A stretch of DNA of 64,000 bases from Chitinophaga sp. YR627 (GTDB taxonomy: Bacteria; Bacteroidota; Bacteroidia; Chitinophagales; Chitinophagaceae), in assembly GCF_900114995.1 (NCBI RefSeq), contig NZ_FOUX01000001.1:868001-932000 (forward strand), read 5' to 3'. Of the stretch, positions 36,917 through 46,627 are shown one piece after another; the stretch's first letter is position 1; each line of letters begins with the position of its first letter. Below the pieces are notes generated by a model, which worked only from the letters and a program-made list of their open reading frames with translations, did no database searches and was not told the origin of the DNA. The position numbers and the translations under genes were made by a program.

Positions 36917-37480
36917 ATGGCAATTAATAACAACAACATACTCCTGATGGGCTTAAGCGGCTCTATCGGTGATCAGCTGACCATCCGCCAGGTAAACGGT
37001 AAGACAATTGTAGGAAGGAAAAGAGGGAAGAGTACGACACCGCCTACCCGAAAACAAACAGCCGTATTGGAACGCTTCAGAATTGCAACAAAACTGGCGA
37101 CAGCTACATGGAAAAATCCGGAGAAGAAAGGCATCTACCAGGAGATCGCAAAGAAACGTAAAAAGAACGCCTATGCCCTGTTGTGTAAAGACGCACATTC
37201 AATCCCCGAGATCCGGGACATTTTTACTAACCATTATAAAGGAGAAGTGGGAAATGTTATCTACATACAGGCAAGAGATGTTGTGCAACTCGATTCAGTG
37301 GAAGTAGTGATCATCGCAACAGATAATACCGTGCTGGAAACAGGAAGGGCGATCGCTCAAAGCACCGAATGGGCATACACCTGCAAAGCCGCTAACAGCA
37401 GTCTGCCAGGTACCCGTATCGTGATCGCCGCCAACGATATTCCAGGCAATCAGATTACCCGCGATTTCTTACTTATATAA
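36917..37480 (+). CDS. Paralogous small protein, third copy
   Basis: The ATG at 36917 (MAINNNNILLMGLSGSIG) is the start by alignment with the 188-aa paralogue; the frame is open further upstream but has no support there. The 187-aa product shares the GLSGSIGDQLTI, KTIVGRKRG, 'PPTRKQTAVLERF' and C-terminal beta-domain landmarks (GEVGNVIYIQARDVVQL ... GTRIVIAANDIPGNQ). It is basic in its first half. Function unknown. A terminator follows. Confidence 0.65.
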   Translation: MAINNNNILLMGLSGSIGDQLTIRQVNGKTIVGRKRGKSTTPPTRKQTAVLERFRIATKLATATWKNPEKKGIYQEIAKKRKKNAYALLCKDAHSIPEIRDIFTNHYKGEVGNVIYIQARDVVQLDSVEVVIIATDNTVLETGRAIAQSTEWAYTCKAANSSLPGTRIVIAANDIPGNQITRDFLLI

Positions 37481-37509
37481 GTAAATTTCTCCACTGAATC
37501 GTTAGTGAA

Positions 37510-37545
37510 AATGTCCGGATTTTTTGTCCCGGGCATTTTGCTTTT
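37510..37545 (+). terminator. Terminator after the third paralogue
   Basis: AATGTCCGGA / CCCGGGCATT forms a 9-10 bp stem with G-T pairs and an 8-nt T-rich loop, followed by TTGCTTTT. Confidence 0.65.
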
Positions 37546-37693
37546 CCCACCAGGAGCCTGATTCCAAATCATCTGCACATTACAGATTAAACAAACACGA
37601 AAAATTACTCATACAATAAAAAGAATATTCGTACCTTTATAGCTGAGTCTGTAGGTCGGACTTAACATCCCTAAAAACTAATTGATTTTACCT

Positions 37694-37969
37694 ATGAGTT
37701 ATATCCTGATGCAGGGTACTTCCAACTCCAAGATTGAAAAAATAGAGTTGCATGACTGCCCTAAATGTAAACACGGGTCACTGGAAGATAGATTGCCTCG
37801 TGGTTTCTTCGCTAAATATGTCCTGGGATTTTTACCGCTGCGTAAGTACATGTGTTACTCTTGTCTGAAGACAACCTATGTATTACACAGTCCTAAGAAA
37901 CAACAGGTACGTGTTGAAACACCTAGACCAATCGTAAGACCCAAACCTGTGGCCATACCGGCACACTAA
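37694..37969 (+). CDS. Small zinc-ribbon-like protein
   Basis: The ATG at 37694 (MSYILMQGTSN) is chosen; an upstream TTG is unlikely. The ~91-aa product has two CxxC pairs, CPKC and CYSC, about 33 residues apart, forming a likely zinc ribbon. Between them is a hydrophobic stretch (FFAKYVLGFLPLRKY). The tail is Pro/Arg-rich. Possible role in nucleic-acid binding, or as a small membrane-associated metal-site protein; unknown. Confidence 0.6.
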   Translation: MSYILMQGTSNSKIEKIELHDCPKCKHGSLEDRLPRGFFAKYVLGFLPLRKYMCYSCLKTTYVLHSPKKQQVRVETPRPIVRPKPVAIPAH

Positions 37970-38012
37970 CTGTGGAATAACGTAAAAACATATATTTTTT
38001 TGTAGTAAAGAT

Positions 38013-38049
38013 TACCCGATGCGATTAACGGCATCGGGTATTTTTTTTT
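38013..38049 (+). terminator. Strong terminator after the zinc-ribbon gene
   Basis: TACCCGATGC / GCATCGGGTA is a perfect 10-bp stem with an 8-nt loop, followed directly by a run of about nine T. Confidence 0.9.
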
Positions 38050-38781
38050 CAGATTATCTGTACGATTCATAATTACAGAAAATCGAATTTGTATAATTTC
38101 ATATTTGTTACTCCTTTTCCTTTAAATATAATGGCTGAGCTTCCCCATTTCAGAATTTTAAAACAAACGTATCTTCCTATTTGTTATCAAATGCAGTGGA
38201 ATAGGAAAAATGGTGTCGCCCGACTTTGGTATAGTGTTTGTTTCAACTGTCTTCACTGAACATCAGGATCGCAAGCATAACTTTAAAGTCTTTTAAAAAC
38301 ATCTTTAGAGTAATACCAAACAGGTCAACTGACATGCCATGAAAGACGCTTTGCATCATGTTAATACTTTTATGTTTCTAAGAAGAGCCCACGTTAAAGG
38401 CTGTCATCATTCCACCATAACGATGTGTTTGGATATATGTGTTTTGTGATATGATAATGTAATGCTGCGTACTTATACGCAATGTTAGATTATGCTTATT
38501 TGTTGCTTCCACGAAATTTGAAAAATAGTTATACCACCAAAAGCTTGGAGATACACAGTATAGAAGAATTATGAAAAACAAGGCAGTTCTAATATGATGG
38601 AATATTGATATTAGAGATAAAAACATTGGTTAAACTCATCTGTAAATTGGATAAAATTTAAACTTATGTATTTATTTTGCACGCAGGTTAAGACATAATC
38701 CACTGAAAAACATATTGTTTAGAGATTCCGAAAGTTGTTGAAAAACATTGATACAAGTTTTAACCTTATCTAATTAAACTG
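38050..38781. other. 0.7-kb region before the polysaccharide cluster
   Basis: AT-rich and without a supported gene. It presumably carries the promoter of the exopolysaccharide cluster; a weak -7-like TTTATTTTGC lies near 38670 with TTGG upstream at 38647. No clear repeat or RNA gene is visible. Such long upstream regions are common before capsule operons. Confidence 0.5.
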
Positions 38782-40713
38782 ATGACTAAGAGATCATGGA
38801 TTACCCCGTCCTGGCTGATTTTGTTATTAGACCTCGGGTGTTCGATTGTTGCAATGAGCTTATCTTTTTTACTAAGGCTTAACTTCAACCTCGAAGACTT
38901 TGGTCGATACCCCATGCAGGATATTGTTATTGTTGTTGTGAGTGTGAACTTATTACTGTCACTACTGTTTCGTACATACACCGGTATCGTACGTTATACA
39001 AGTATGGCTGATATAGGCCGCATCTCTTGTGTGAGCCTTATCAGCGCTGTGATATACTATTATATCAACGTCGCTGCCGTCGCTTATACGACAGAAAACA
39101 TGTTCCCGCTCTCTGTCATTGCTATCAACTTCTTTATCAATACCTGTTTCCTCCTTTCCTACAGACTCTTTGTCAAATGGGCCTTCCGCTACTATAGCAG
39201 ATATGGTGTCATTAATAAAACAAAGGCTGTTATATATAATGCAGGTCATTCCGGACTCGTCGTTCGTAAAGCCATTAACGAAGATCAGACAGGTAGTATA
39301 CGCATCGCCGGATTCATGGATGATAAATTAACCCGCGCGGGCAAACGCCTGGATGGATTACCCATCTTCGCCACTTCCAGAAGATCACTCGAAAGACTTG
39401 TCAAACAGGAGAAAATCAAGCTGCTCATCGTGGCTGATGAAACACCCGATACGCAGATCCTGAACGAGCTCGTTGACAATTGCTTTGCCTTAAATATAAA
39501 AGTACAAAAGGTGCTGCCGGTCGATAAATGGATCAATGCAGGCTGGAGCCCCGCAAAACTACAGGACATCAGGATCGAAGACCTCCTCGACAGATCAGTG
39601 ATCAGTATTAACAATGAACAGGTATCACGGGAGAATAAAGGGAAGTCTATACTCGTCACCGGCGCCGCTGGTTCCATCGGTAGCGAACTCGTAAGACAAC
39701 TCGCTAAACTCGAACCTTCCGTTATCCTGCTCTGTGATAAGGCAGAATCGCCACTCCATGAACTTGAACTGGAAATGGCTGAGCTGTGTCCTGCAACAAC
39801 CATCGTACCCTACATCGCCAATATATGCGACAGAATCCGTATGCAGCAACTGTTTGAAGTATACGAACCCTCTGTTGTCTATCACGCCGCTGCCTATAAA
39901 CATGTGCCAATGATGGAGAAAAATCCTTCCGTAGCCGTGTTGAACAATGTACTGGGCACCAAGCTGCTCGCTGAGTTGTCTGTGGAGTTTGGCGTCGAAA
40001 AATTTGTAATGATCTCCACCGATAAAGCGGTCAACCCCACCAACGTGATGGGCGCCTCTAAACGAATCGCTGAGATCTTCACACAATCTTATAATACACA
40101 CGTCAATCGTCAGTATAAAAAATCTAACTCCGGATATAATCCCGCACCCACCCGGTTCATCACCACCAGGTTTGGAAACGTGCTGGGTTCAAACGGCTCC
40201 GTGATCCCCCGCTTCAAACATCAGTTGGAGAAAGGTGGTCCGCTTACCGTTACCCATCCGGATATCACCCGTTACTTCATGACAATCCCCGAAGCTTGTC
40301 AGCTGGTACTGGAAGCCGGCGCCATGGGACAGGGAGGGGAGATCTTTGTCTTCGATATGGGACAACCGGTGAAGATCGCCGAACTGGCGTGTAAGATGAT
40401 CCGCATGAGCGGCAGAGAACCTGGCATAGACATACAGATCGTATATACAGGTCTGCGGCCAGGTGAGAAACTGTATGAAGAACTGCTCAATACAGCAGAA
40501 AATACGCTGAGTACCTACCATGAAAAGATACTGATTGCAAGGGTACGTGAATATGATTTTGTTGAGGTAAACGACCATATTGAAAAACTGATCGCTTCTG
40601 CCCAGAAGCACTACATCACCCCAACCGTTGTGTTGATGAAACAATTGGTGCCGGAATTCATTAGTAAAAATTCTGCATACGAACAGTTGGACAAGGATAT
40701 AATCAAGTTGTAA
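38782..40713 (+). CDS. Membrane-bound UDP-GlcNAc 4,6-dehydratase (WbpM/CapD/PglF family)
   Basis: The 643-aa protein has four N-terminal membrane helices (residues ~10-140), a second Rossmann-like linker (~150-270) and a C-terminal SDR domain with GAAGSIG at about 293-299. The catalytic centre reads STDKAV near 411 and M423-G-A-S-K427: Met replaces the usual Tyr, the known signature of the long WbpM-type dehydratases. They convert UDP-GlcNAc into the 4-keto-6-deoxy sugar (D-xylo configuration) on the inner face of the membrane. It opens the polysaccharide cluster and would feed the WbpV-like reductase at 60828 to give UDP-D-QuiNAc or D-FucNAc. Confidence 0.9.
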   Translation: MTKRSWITPSWLILLLDLGCSIVAMSLSFLLRLNFNLEDFGRYPMQDIVIVVVSVNLLLSLLFRTYTGIVRYTSMADIGRISCVSLISAVIYYYINVAAVAYTTENMFPLSVIAINFFINTCFLLSYRLFVKWAFRYYSRYGVINKTKAVIYNAGHSGLVVRKAINEDQTGSIRIAGFMDDKLTRAGKRLDGLPIFATSRRSLERLVKQEKIKLLIVADETPDTQILNELVDNCFALNIKVQKVLPVDKWINAGWSPAKLQDIRIEDLLDRSVISINNEQVSRENKGKSILVTGAAGSIGSELVRQLAKLEPSVILLCDKAESPLHELELEMAELCPATTIVPYIANICDRIRMQQLFEVYEPSVVYHAAAYKHVPMMEKNPSVAVLNNVLGTKLLAELSVEFGVEKFVMISTDKAVNPTNVMGASKRIAEIFTQSYNTHVNRQYKKSNSGYNPAPTRFITTRFGNVLGSNGSVIPRFKHQLEKGGPLTVTHPDITRYFMTIPEACQLVLEAGAMGQGGEIFVFDMGQPVKIAELACKMIRMSGREPGIDIQIVYTGLRPGEKLYEELLNTAENTLSTYHEKILIARVREYDFVEVNDHIEKLIASAQKHYITPTVVLMKQLVPEFISKNSAYEQLDKDIIKL

Positions 40714-40793
40714 TCCATCTATAAACAAAAGCGCCTGCGACATAGATTATACTATGAGCGTGGAGGTACGTTATTTAAACAGATATTTTTCTA

Positions 40794-41639
40794 ATGAGAC
40801 TCAGTAATTGCGAAATCAATTTCAGTAATCCCTTTTTTCTGTTACGCTTGTTTGTATCAGCTATCTCCCTGTTTACGTTTATGTCGTGCTCAACACCAAA
40901 GAATGTGACCTACTTCAGAGACATTCCTGATACGGTGCTGAGAAGATCCATTGACCAGGCGCCTTATTATACGCCCGAAATACAGGTAGATGATATCCTG
41001 CAGGTAACTATCCAGACCCTCGATCCGGCGTCAACTGCCATGCTGAATCAGACAAATACCGCCTCCTGGCCTGTTACCGGAACCAGCGGAACGCAACCAG
41101 CTAGTAATACAGCGGCTTCCAATGTAAGCGGTTTCCTGGTAGATAAAGATGGGTACGTCGTACTGCCCCTCATCGGAAAGGTTCTCGTGAAAGGAAAAAC
41201 CACTGATAAAGTAAGAGATGATATCCGCGCAAAAGCCTCGGAATACTATAAAGATCCTGTTGTGAATGTTCGGTTTGCAAACTTTAAGATCACCGTACTG
41301 GGAGAGGTAACACGCCCCTCCACGTACATCGTGCCTAATGAGAAAGTCACCCTGCTCGATGCGATCGGTATGGCAGGCGACCTCACCATTTACGGTAAAA
41401 GAGAAAATGTGATGCTCATCAGAGATGCGGGCGCCAAAAAGGAGTTCGTTCGCTTCAACCTGAACGACAGCAGAATATTTACTTCCCCCTATTTCTATCT
41501 GCGGCAGGGAGATGTTGTATACGTTGAGCCAGATAAGAACAAGGTGTCAGGGACAGATACGAATTCGGTGAAACGGATCGCCGTTATCACGTCAGTACTG
41601 ACGCTGCTGGTAGTTGTGATTTCAAGGATCAATTTCTAA
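40794..41639 (+). CDS. wza: Outer-membrane polysaccharide export lipoprotein (Wza-like)
   Basis: The 281-aa product has a signal sequence ending FMSC (Cys at ~32, a probable lipoprotein site). A Poly_export domain follows (EIQVDDILQVTIQTLD ... DKDGYVVLPLIGKVLVKG), then an SLBB segment (FANFKITVLGEVTRPSTYIV). A C-terminal membrane helix (VITSVLTLLVVVISRI) is usual for Bacteroidota versions. It forms the export channel for the polymer together with the Wzc-like kinase, whose gene starts 19 bp downstream. Confidence 0.9.
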   Translation: MRLSNCEINFSNPFFLLRLFVSAISLFTFMSCSTPKNVTYFRDIPDTVLRRSIDQAPYYTPEIQVDDILQVTIQTLDPASTAMLNQTNTASWPVTGTSGTQPASNTAASNVSGFLVDKDGYVVLPLIGKVLVKGKTTDKVRDDIRAKASEYYKDPVVNVRFANFKITVLGEVTRPSTYIVPNEKVTLLDAIGMAGDLTIYGKRENVMLIRDAGAKKEFVRFNLNDSRIFTSPYFYLRQGDVVYVEPDKNKVSGTDTNSVKRIAVITSVLTLLVVVISRINF

Positions 41640-41658
41640 ATTTTTATCACTGTTTCAT

Positions 41659-44055
41659 ATGATGAACGATATTCATAAAAACGGAGCCTTCAGAAATAAT
41701 CAAGCATCATCAGCTGAGTTCGAGAACGAAGAAGAAGGTCTCGACCTCAGAAAGGTAGTCGATAAGATGATCAGATACTGGTACCTCTTCGTGATCTGTA
41801 TCATAGCCGGTATCGCATGCGCTGTCCTCTATATGCGCTACGCTACACCAAGCTATAAGATCAGCGCCAAAGTACTTGTACAGGATGATAAAAAGAACGG
41901 TAATGTGCCCGGCGCCGAAATTCTGGAACAGCTGGAAATGTTTTCCAGTAAAAGTAACGTGGACAATGAAGTCGAAATCCTCAAGTCCCGCTCGCTTATG
42001 GAAAAAGTAGTCCGCGACCTCGACCTGAACGTTAGCTACTTCGTAGAAGGCCGCGTCAAGAAAACAGAACAGTTCCTCCGCCTGCCATTCAAGTTTAAAT
42101 GGCTATACCTCAAAGATACCCTGGAACAGTCGAGTTATGTAGTCAAAATACTTGACAATAATAAACTCAGCCTCACCACCAAAGGAATTCACAGGGAAGC
42201 TGCCTGGAATGATACCTTCCACCTACCGGAAGGCATCGTGAAACTGGAACGCAATGAATTCTATCCCATCCAGAATAAGGAATATCAGATCAGAGTCACT
42301 TCCTTCGATTATGCTGTCGGCCTTTACCAGAAATTGCTGGACATCAGCATCCCAAATAAACAGGCCAGCACCATCAACCTGGTACTGACGAATGCCATCC
42401 CGGAAAAAGGTGAACTGATACTCAATAAACTGCTCCAGACTTACCTCAGCGCCAGCGTTGAAGACAAGAACAGGATCGTGGACAGTACCATCTCTTTCAT
42501 CGATAACAGACTTGGGATCGTCACCCGTGAACTGTCCAGCGTTGAAAAGGATATTGAACAGTTTAAACAATCCAATCAGTTGGCCAACCTGGATGAACAA
42601 TCCAAACTGCTTGTTTCCAATACAGGCGACTACATGAAACAGCTCACCGAACAGCAGGTAAGAATGAATGTGGTTGAGTCGCTGGAACAATACATGCGGG
42701 ACGAACAGAATGCCAGAAGGGTCGTACCGTCCTCTCTCATCGTACAGGATCCTACCTTCCTGGGTATCGTAGAAAAATATAACGCACTGCTTCTCGAAAG
42801 GGAAAGAATGCTGATGTCCAATACAGAGTCCAACCCCGTTGTGAAGAATATGGACCTGCAGCTGAGCGGTCTGCGGGCAGACCTGCGGAACAACCTTGCT
42901 TCCCTTAAACAGGGGATACAGGTCAGTATCGACCAACTGGAACGCAATAATGGCCAAATCAGCCAGAAAATCCGGGAGGTACCTGGTAAAGAACGCATCT
43001 TCCTCGATTATTCCCGTCAGCAGGCAGTAAAACAGGAGCTCTATCTGTTTCTGCTTAAAAAGCGCGAAGAATCGGCGATCTCTAAGTCTTCCAATATAGC
43101 AGTCGCGAGAGTAATAGATGCCGGTAAAAGCGATCCTGTGCCCTTTAAACCGAAAGGCTCTGTTATTTACATCATTGGCTTTATTGCCGGTCTGGTGGCG
43201 CCAACACTGTGGATCTACCTCCAGGGCCTGCTGGGACGCCGTATCAGCAATAAACAGGATATCCTCAACAATACGCCGGTGCCTATTCTGGCGGAAATCG
43301 GGCATAACAGGGACAAAGACATCATCGTGGTGGGCCGCGAATCCAGAACGCCGATCGCAGAGCAGTTCAGGGCTATCCGAACCAACCTCCAGTTTATTCT
43401 TTCCAATGAAGGGGATAAAGTGGTCATGCTGACCTCCAGCATGAGCGGTGAAGGTAAATCATTCGTAGCGACCAACCTGGCAGCCGTACTGTCCTTATCA
43501 GGCAAAAAAGTACTGCTCATGGAAATGGACCTCCGCAAACCCAAGATCTCGCAGATGCTGAATAATAATAATTCTATTGGTTTCAGCACCTACGTGATCG
43601 GTAAAAGTACCCTCGAAGAGATCATCAAGCCTTCAGGCGTCAGTGATAAACTCTGGCTGATCCCTTCCGGTCCCATACCACCCAACCCGGCAGAACTGCT
43701 GCTCATGGATAAAACACAGAAGCTGTTCAGTCACCTGCGTACCCTCTTTGATTATATCATCGTGGATACCGCGCCGATCGGTCTCGTAACAGACGCACAG
43801 CTGCTCGGACGTTTTGCAGATGCTACCCTCTATCTCGTAAGACAGGGTTTCACCTACAAACAACAGCTTACTATTACCAAAGACCTGTATCAGCATAGGA
43901 AAATGCCAAAGATCAATCTGATCGTGAATGACGTGAAAACCGGCGCCGGATACGGTTATGGTTACGGATATGGCTATGGATACGGTTATGGATATGGTAA
44001 CGATCAGCCGGGCAAAGGGATTTTCAGGAGAGTCAGAAAGCCGGTTACAAAATAA
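41659..44055 (+). CDS. wzc: Wzc-like chain-length regulator and tyrosine kinase
   Basis: The 798-aa protein has a Wzz domain with a first membrane helix at about 39-58. A long coiled region (GNVR-like, SFIDNRLGIVTRELSSVEKD) and a second helix near 505-525 follow, then the BY-kinase domain with Walker A MSGEGKS (595-601), Walker A' LLMEMDLRKP (~620-629) and VDTAPIG. The C-terminal tail holds eight Tyr in a strict Gly-Tyr alternation (43948-43998), the autophosphorylation cluster. It controls polymer length and export with Wza. Either of two tandem ATGs at the start is possible. Confidence 0.92.
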   Translation: MMNDIHKNGAFRNNQASSAEFENEEEGLDLRKVVDKMIRYWYLFVICIIAGIACAVLYMRYATPSYKISAKVLVQDDKKNGNVPGAEILEQLEMFSSKSNVDNEVEILKSRSLMEKVVRDLDLNVSYFVEGRVKKTEQFLRLPFKFKWLYLKDTLEQSSYVVKILDNNKLSLTTKGIHREAAWNDTFHLPEGIVKLERNEFYPIQNKEYQIRVTSFDYAVGLYQKLLDISIPNKQASTINLVLTNAIPEKGELILNKLLQTYLSASVEDKNRIVDSTISFIDNRLGIVTRELSSVEKDIEQFKQSNQLANLDEQSKLLVSNTGDYMKQLTEQQVRMNVVESLEQYMRDEQNARRVVPSSLIVQDPTFLGIVEKYNALLLERERMLMSNTESNPVVKNMDLQLSGLRADLRNNLASLKQGIQVSIDQLERNNGQISQKIREVPGKERIFLDYSRQQAVKQELYLFLLKKREESAISKSSNIAVARVIDAGKSDPVPFKPKGSVIYIIGFIAGLVAPTLWIYLQGLLGRRISNKQDILNNTPVPILAEIGHNRDKDIIVVGRESRTPIAEQFRAIRTNLQFILSNEGDKVVMLTSSMSGEGKSFVATNLAAVLSLSGKKVLLMEMDLRKPKISQMLNNNNSIGFSTYVIGKSTLEEIIKPSGVSDKLWLIPSGPIPPNPAELLLMDKTQKLFSHLRTLFDYIIVDTAPIGLVTDAQLLGRFADATLYLVRQGFTYKQQLTITKDLYQHRKMPKINLIVNDVKTGAGYGYGYGYGYGYGYGYGNDQPGKGIFRRVRKPVTK
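43948..43998 (+). repeat. Gly-Tyr dipeptide repeat in the kinase tail
   Basis: Seventeen codons alternate Gly and Tyr (eight Tyr). Synonymous codons vary (GGT/GGA/GGC, TAC/TAT), so the protein pattern is kept by selection and is not merely a young DNA slippage repeat. Confidence 0.85.
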
Positions 44056-44101
44056 TCGGAGCTGCAGCTGCACTGCTTACACTAATAACGGAATGTAGAA
44101 A

Positions 44102-45430
44102 ATGTCATCAGGGATAAGTCAAAACGAAAAATCAGATACGGTAGCCAGCGCCAGTATAGCCGTCATAGGCCTGGGGTATGTCGGTTTGCCCCTGGCGATC
44201 GAATTTGCAAAAAAGTACCGCACACTCGGTTTTGATATCAACGAAGTGAGAGTACGGGAACTGACAGTGGGTAAAGACAGGACGAGAGAAGCCAATATAG
44301 AGGAACTGAAGCGGGTAACCGCTGCTGCTGCCGGATCATCAGGAACAGGACTGACACTGTCTGCTGTAAAGAATGACCTGCATGCCTGCAACATTTTCAT
44401 CGTCACCGTCCCGACACCGATAGATGCGTTTAAAGCGCCCGACCTGGGTCCGCTGTTAAAAGCGTCTGAAATGCTGGGTAACGTGCTGAAACCGGGCGAT
44501 ATCGTGATCTATGAGTCCACTGTATACCCTGGTTGCACAGAAGAAGATTGTGTGCCGGTACTGGAGAAAACCTCCGGATTGACATTCAATAAGGACTTCT
44601 TCGCCGGTTATTCGCCGGAAAGGATCAATCCGGGCGATAAGGTGAATACCCTGACCCGCATCAAAAAAGTGACCAGCGGGTCTACGCCGGAAATCGCAGA
44701 TAAAGTAGATGCATTGTATCGCTCCATCATTGAAGCCGGCACGCACAAGGCATCCTCTATCAAAGTGGCAGAGGCTTCCAAAGCCATCGAAAATGCCCAG
44801 CGCGACGTTAACATCTCTTTTGTCAACGAACTGGCACTCATCTTCGACCGCATAGGAATCGACACCAGCGATGTCATCGAAGCGGCAGGTACCAAGTGGA
44901 ACTTCCTCAGGTATAAACCCGGACTGGTAGGTGGTCACTGCATCGGCGTTGATCCTTACTACCTGGCGCATAAAGCACAGGCACTTGGTTATAATCCGCA
45001 GGTGATCCTCTCAGGCCGCAGGGTGAACGACACCGTAGGGAATTTTGTGGCCAATAAGGTGGTGAAACTGATGATAGAGAAAGACCATAAGATCAAAGGC
45101 TCCCGGGCCCTGATCATGGGCATCACCTTTAAGGAGAATTGTCCGGATGTACGCAATACCCGCGTGGTCGATATCTACGGAGAATTGATACAGTTCGGGC
45201 TCGAAGTAGATATCTACGATCCCTGGGCAGATGTGGAAGAGGTCAGAAACGTCTATGAAGTGGATGTGCAGAACGAACTGGATCAGACGGTGAGCTATGA
45301 CGCCATCATCGTAGCGGTTGCACATGATGAGTTTCTGACGCTGGACTACGGGAAGATCAAAAGCGATAACGCCGTCATTTTCGATACACGCTCCTGTCTG
45401 GACAGGAATCTGGTAGATGCCAGGCTATAA
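44102..45430 (+). CDS. tviB: UDP-N-acetylhexosamine 6-dehydrogenase, TviB/WbpO type
   Basis: The 442-aa protein has the N-terminal NAD site (GLGYVGLPLAIEFAKKY ... GFDIN), the YESTVYPG motif, the family-specific AGTHKASSIKVAEASK and AGTKWNFL stretches, and the catalytic Cys280 in GGHCIGVDP. It oxidises C6 of UDP-GlcNAc (or UDP-GalNAc) twice to the uronic acid. These landmarks fit the TviB/WbpO branch better than WbpA. It is followed by WbpE, WbpD and WbpB homologues, so here it most likely supplies UDP-GlcNAcA for the UDP-ManNAc(3NAc)A route. Confidence 0.88.
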   Translation: MSSGISQNEKSDTVASASIAVIGLGYVGLPLAIEFAKKYRTLGFDINEVRVRELTVGKDRTREANIEELKRVTAAAAGSSGTGLTLSAVKNDLHACNIFIVTVPTPIDAFKAPDLGPLLKASEMLGNVLKPGDIVIYESTVYPGCTEEDCVPVLEKTSGLTFNKDFFAGYSPERINPGDKVNTLTRIKKVTSGSTPEIADKVDALYRSIIEAGTHKASSIKVAEASKAIENAQRDVNISFVNELALIFDRIGIDTSDVIEAAGTKWNFLRYKPGLVGGHCIGVDPYYLAHKAQALGYNPQVILSGRRVNDTVGNFVANKVVKLMIEKDHKIKGSRALIMGITFKENCPDVRNTRVVDIYGELIQFGLEVDIYDPWADVEEVRNVYEVDVQNELDQTVSYDAIIVAVAHDEFLTLDYGKIKSDNAVIFDTRSCLDRNLVDARL

Positions 45431-45467
45431 CCGGTAAGCATTCAACAAATAAAATAAACTGCAGAAT

Positions 45468-46619
45468 ATGTTAAAAGCTGATATCATACAGGAACCCATT
45501 CAGATGGTAGATCTGAAAGGACAATATCTGAAGATCAAGTCAGATGTAGATAAAGCCATCCAGGAGTGCATAGATACCACTGCCTTTATTAACGGTCCGC
45601 AGGTGAGTGCCTTCGCCACCAAACTGCAACAGTACCTGGACGTTGAAAAAGTGGTGACCTGCGGTAACGGTACAGATGCATTACAGATCGCCCTGATGAC
45701 CCTCGGTCTTGAACCAGGTGATGAAGTGATCGTACCTGCATTCACCTATGTCGCCACCGCAGAAGTGATCGGTCTCCTGCGACTGACACCTGTAATGGTA
45801 GAGGTCAATCCGCAGACCTTCACCGTTGATCCGGCTGAAATAGAAAAAGCAATTACTCCAAAAACAAAAGCGATCGTACCGGTACACATTTACGGACAAT
45901 GTGCTGACATGGACACCATCATGGCCATCGCGGAAAAACATGGTCTGCATGTAGTGGAAGATACTGCCCAGGCAATCGGTGCGGAATATATCCATGCAGA
46001 TGGCAGCCGTAGTAAAGCGGGTACCATCGGTACTTTCGGCTGTACCTCCTTCTTCCCTTCAAAAAACCTGGGATGTTACGGAGATGGCGGTGCGATGTTC
46101 ACGAATGATCCTGCACTGGCAGAAAAAGCGCATATGATCGCCAACCATGGACAAAAGAAAAGATACTATCATACTTATATCGGCTGTAACTCCCGGCTGG
46201 ATACAATCCAGGCAGCAGTACTGGGTGTGAAACTGGACTACCTGGATGAGTACAACGACGCCAGGAACAAAGCCGCTAACTTCTACGATGCATTACTGGC
46301 AGATGTGGAAGGACTGATACTGCCTTACCGGAACCCCTCTTCCACCCACGTGTTCCATCAGTATACCATGCGTGTGAAAGATGGCAGGAGAGATGAACTG
46401 CAGGCTTATCTGAAAAGCAACGGTATTCCGGCCATGATCTATTACCCGGTGCCTTTACATCAGCAGGAGGCCTTTAAAGGCGTAGGAAGAAGGATCGGTA
46501 CACTGGAACTGACAGAACAGTTGTGCAGCGATATCCTGTCTTTACCCATGCACACGGAACTGACGCAAGAAGTACAGCTGACCATTACGAATACGATAAA
46601 GGATTTTTTCAAACGATAA
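45468..46619 (+). CDS. wbpE: DegT/DnrJ/EryC1 sugar aminotransferase (WbpE-like)
   Basis: The 383-aa PLP enzyme has TCGNGTDALQIALMTLGL, the acidic PLP contact EDTAQAIGA, and the Schiff-base Lys199 in FFPSKNLGCYGDGGAM. It closely follows the known WbpE pattern. In that pathway it transaminates the 3-keto sugar made by WbpB to UDP-GlcNAc(3NH2)A. It lies between the 6-dehydrogenase and the WbpD-like acetyltransferase, exactly the pathway neighbours. Confidence 0.88.
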   Translation: MLKADIIQEPIQMVDLKGQYLKIKSDVDKAIQECIDTTAFINGPQVSAFATKLQQYLDVEKVVTCGNGTDALQIALMTLGLEPGDEVIVPAFTYVATAEVIGLLRLTPVMVEVNPQTFTVDPAEIEKAITPKTKAIVPVHIYGQCADMDTIMAIAEKHGLHVVEDTAQAIGAEYIHADGSRSKAGTIGTFGCTSFFPSKNLGCYGDGGAMFTNDPALAEKAHMIANHGQKKRYYHTYIGCNSRLDTIQAAVLGVKLDYLDEYNDARNKAANFYDALLADVEGLILPYRNPSSTHVFHQYTMRVKDGRRDELQAYLKSNGIPAMIYYPVPLHQQEAFKGVGRRIGTLELTEQLCSDILSLPMHTELTQEVQLTITNTIKDFFKR

Positions 46620-46627
46620 ATTATAAG

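Noticed and set aside
38378..38626. Minus-strand 82-codon ORF in the AT-rich region before the polysaccharide cluster
   Set aside because: Composition follows the AT-rich background; no recognisable protein features or start context.
42223..43305. Long minus-strand frame (360 codons) opposite the Wzc-like kinase
   Set aside because: It is the antisense shadow of a clear Wzc gene and has no motifs of its own.
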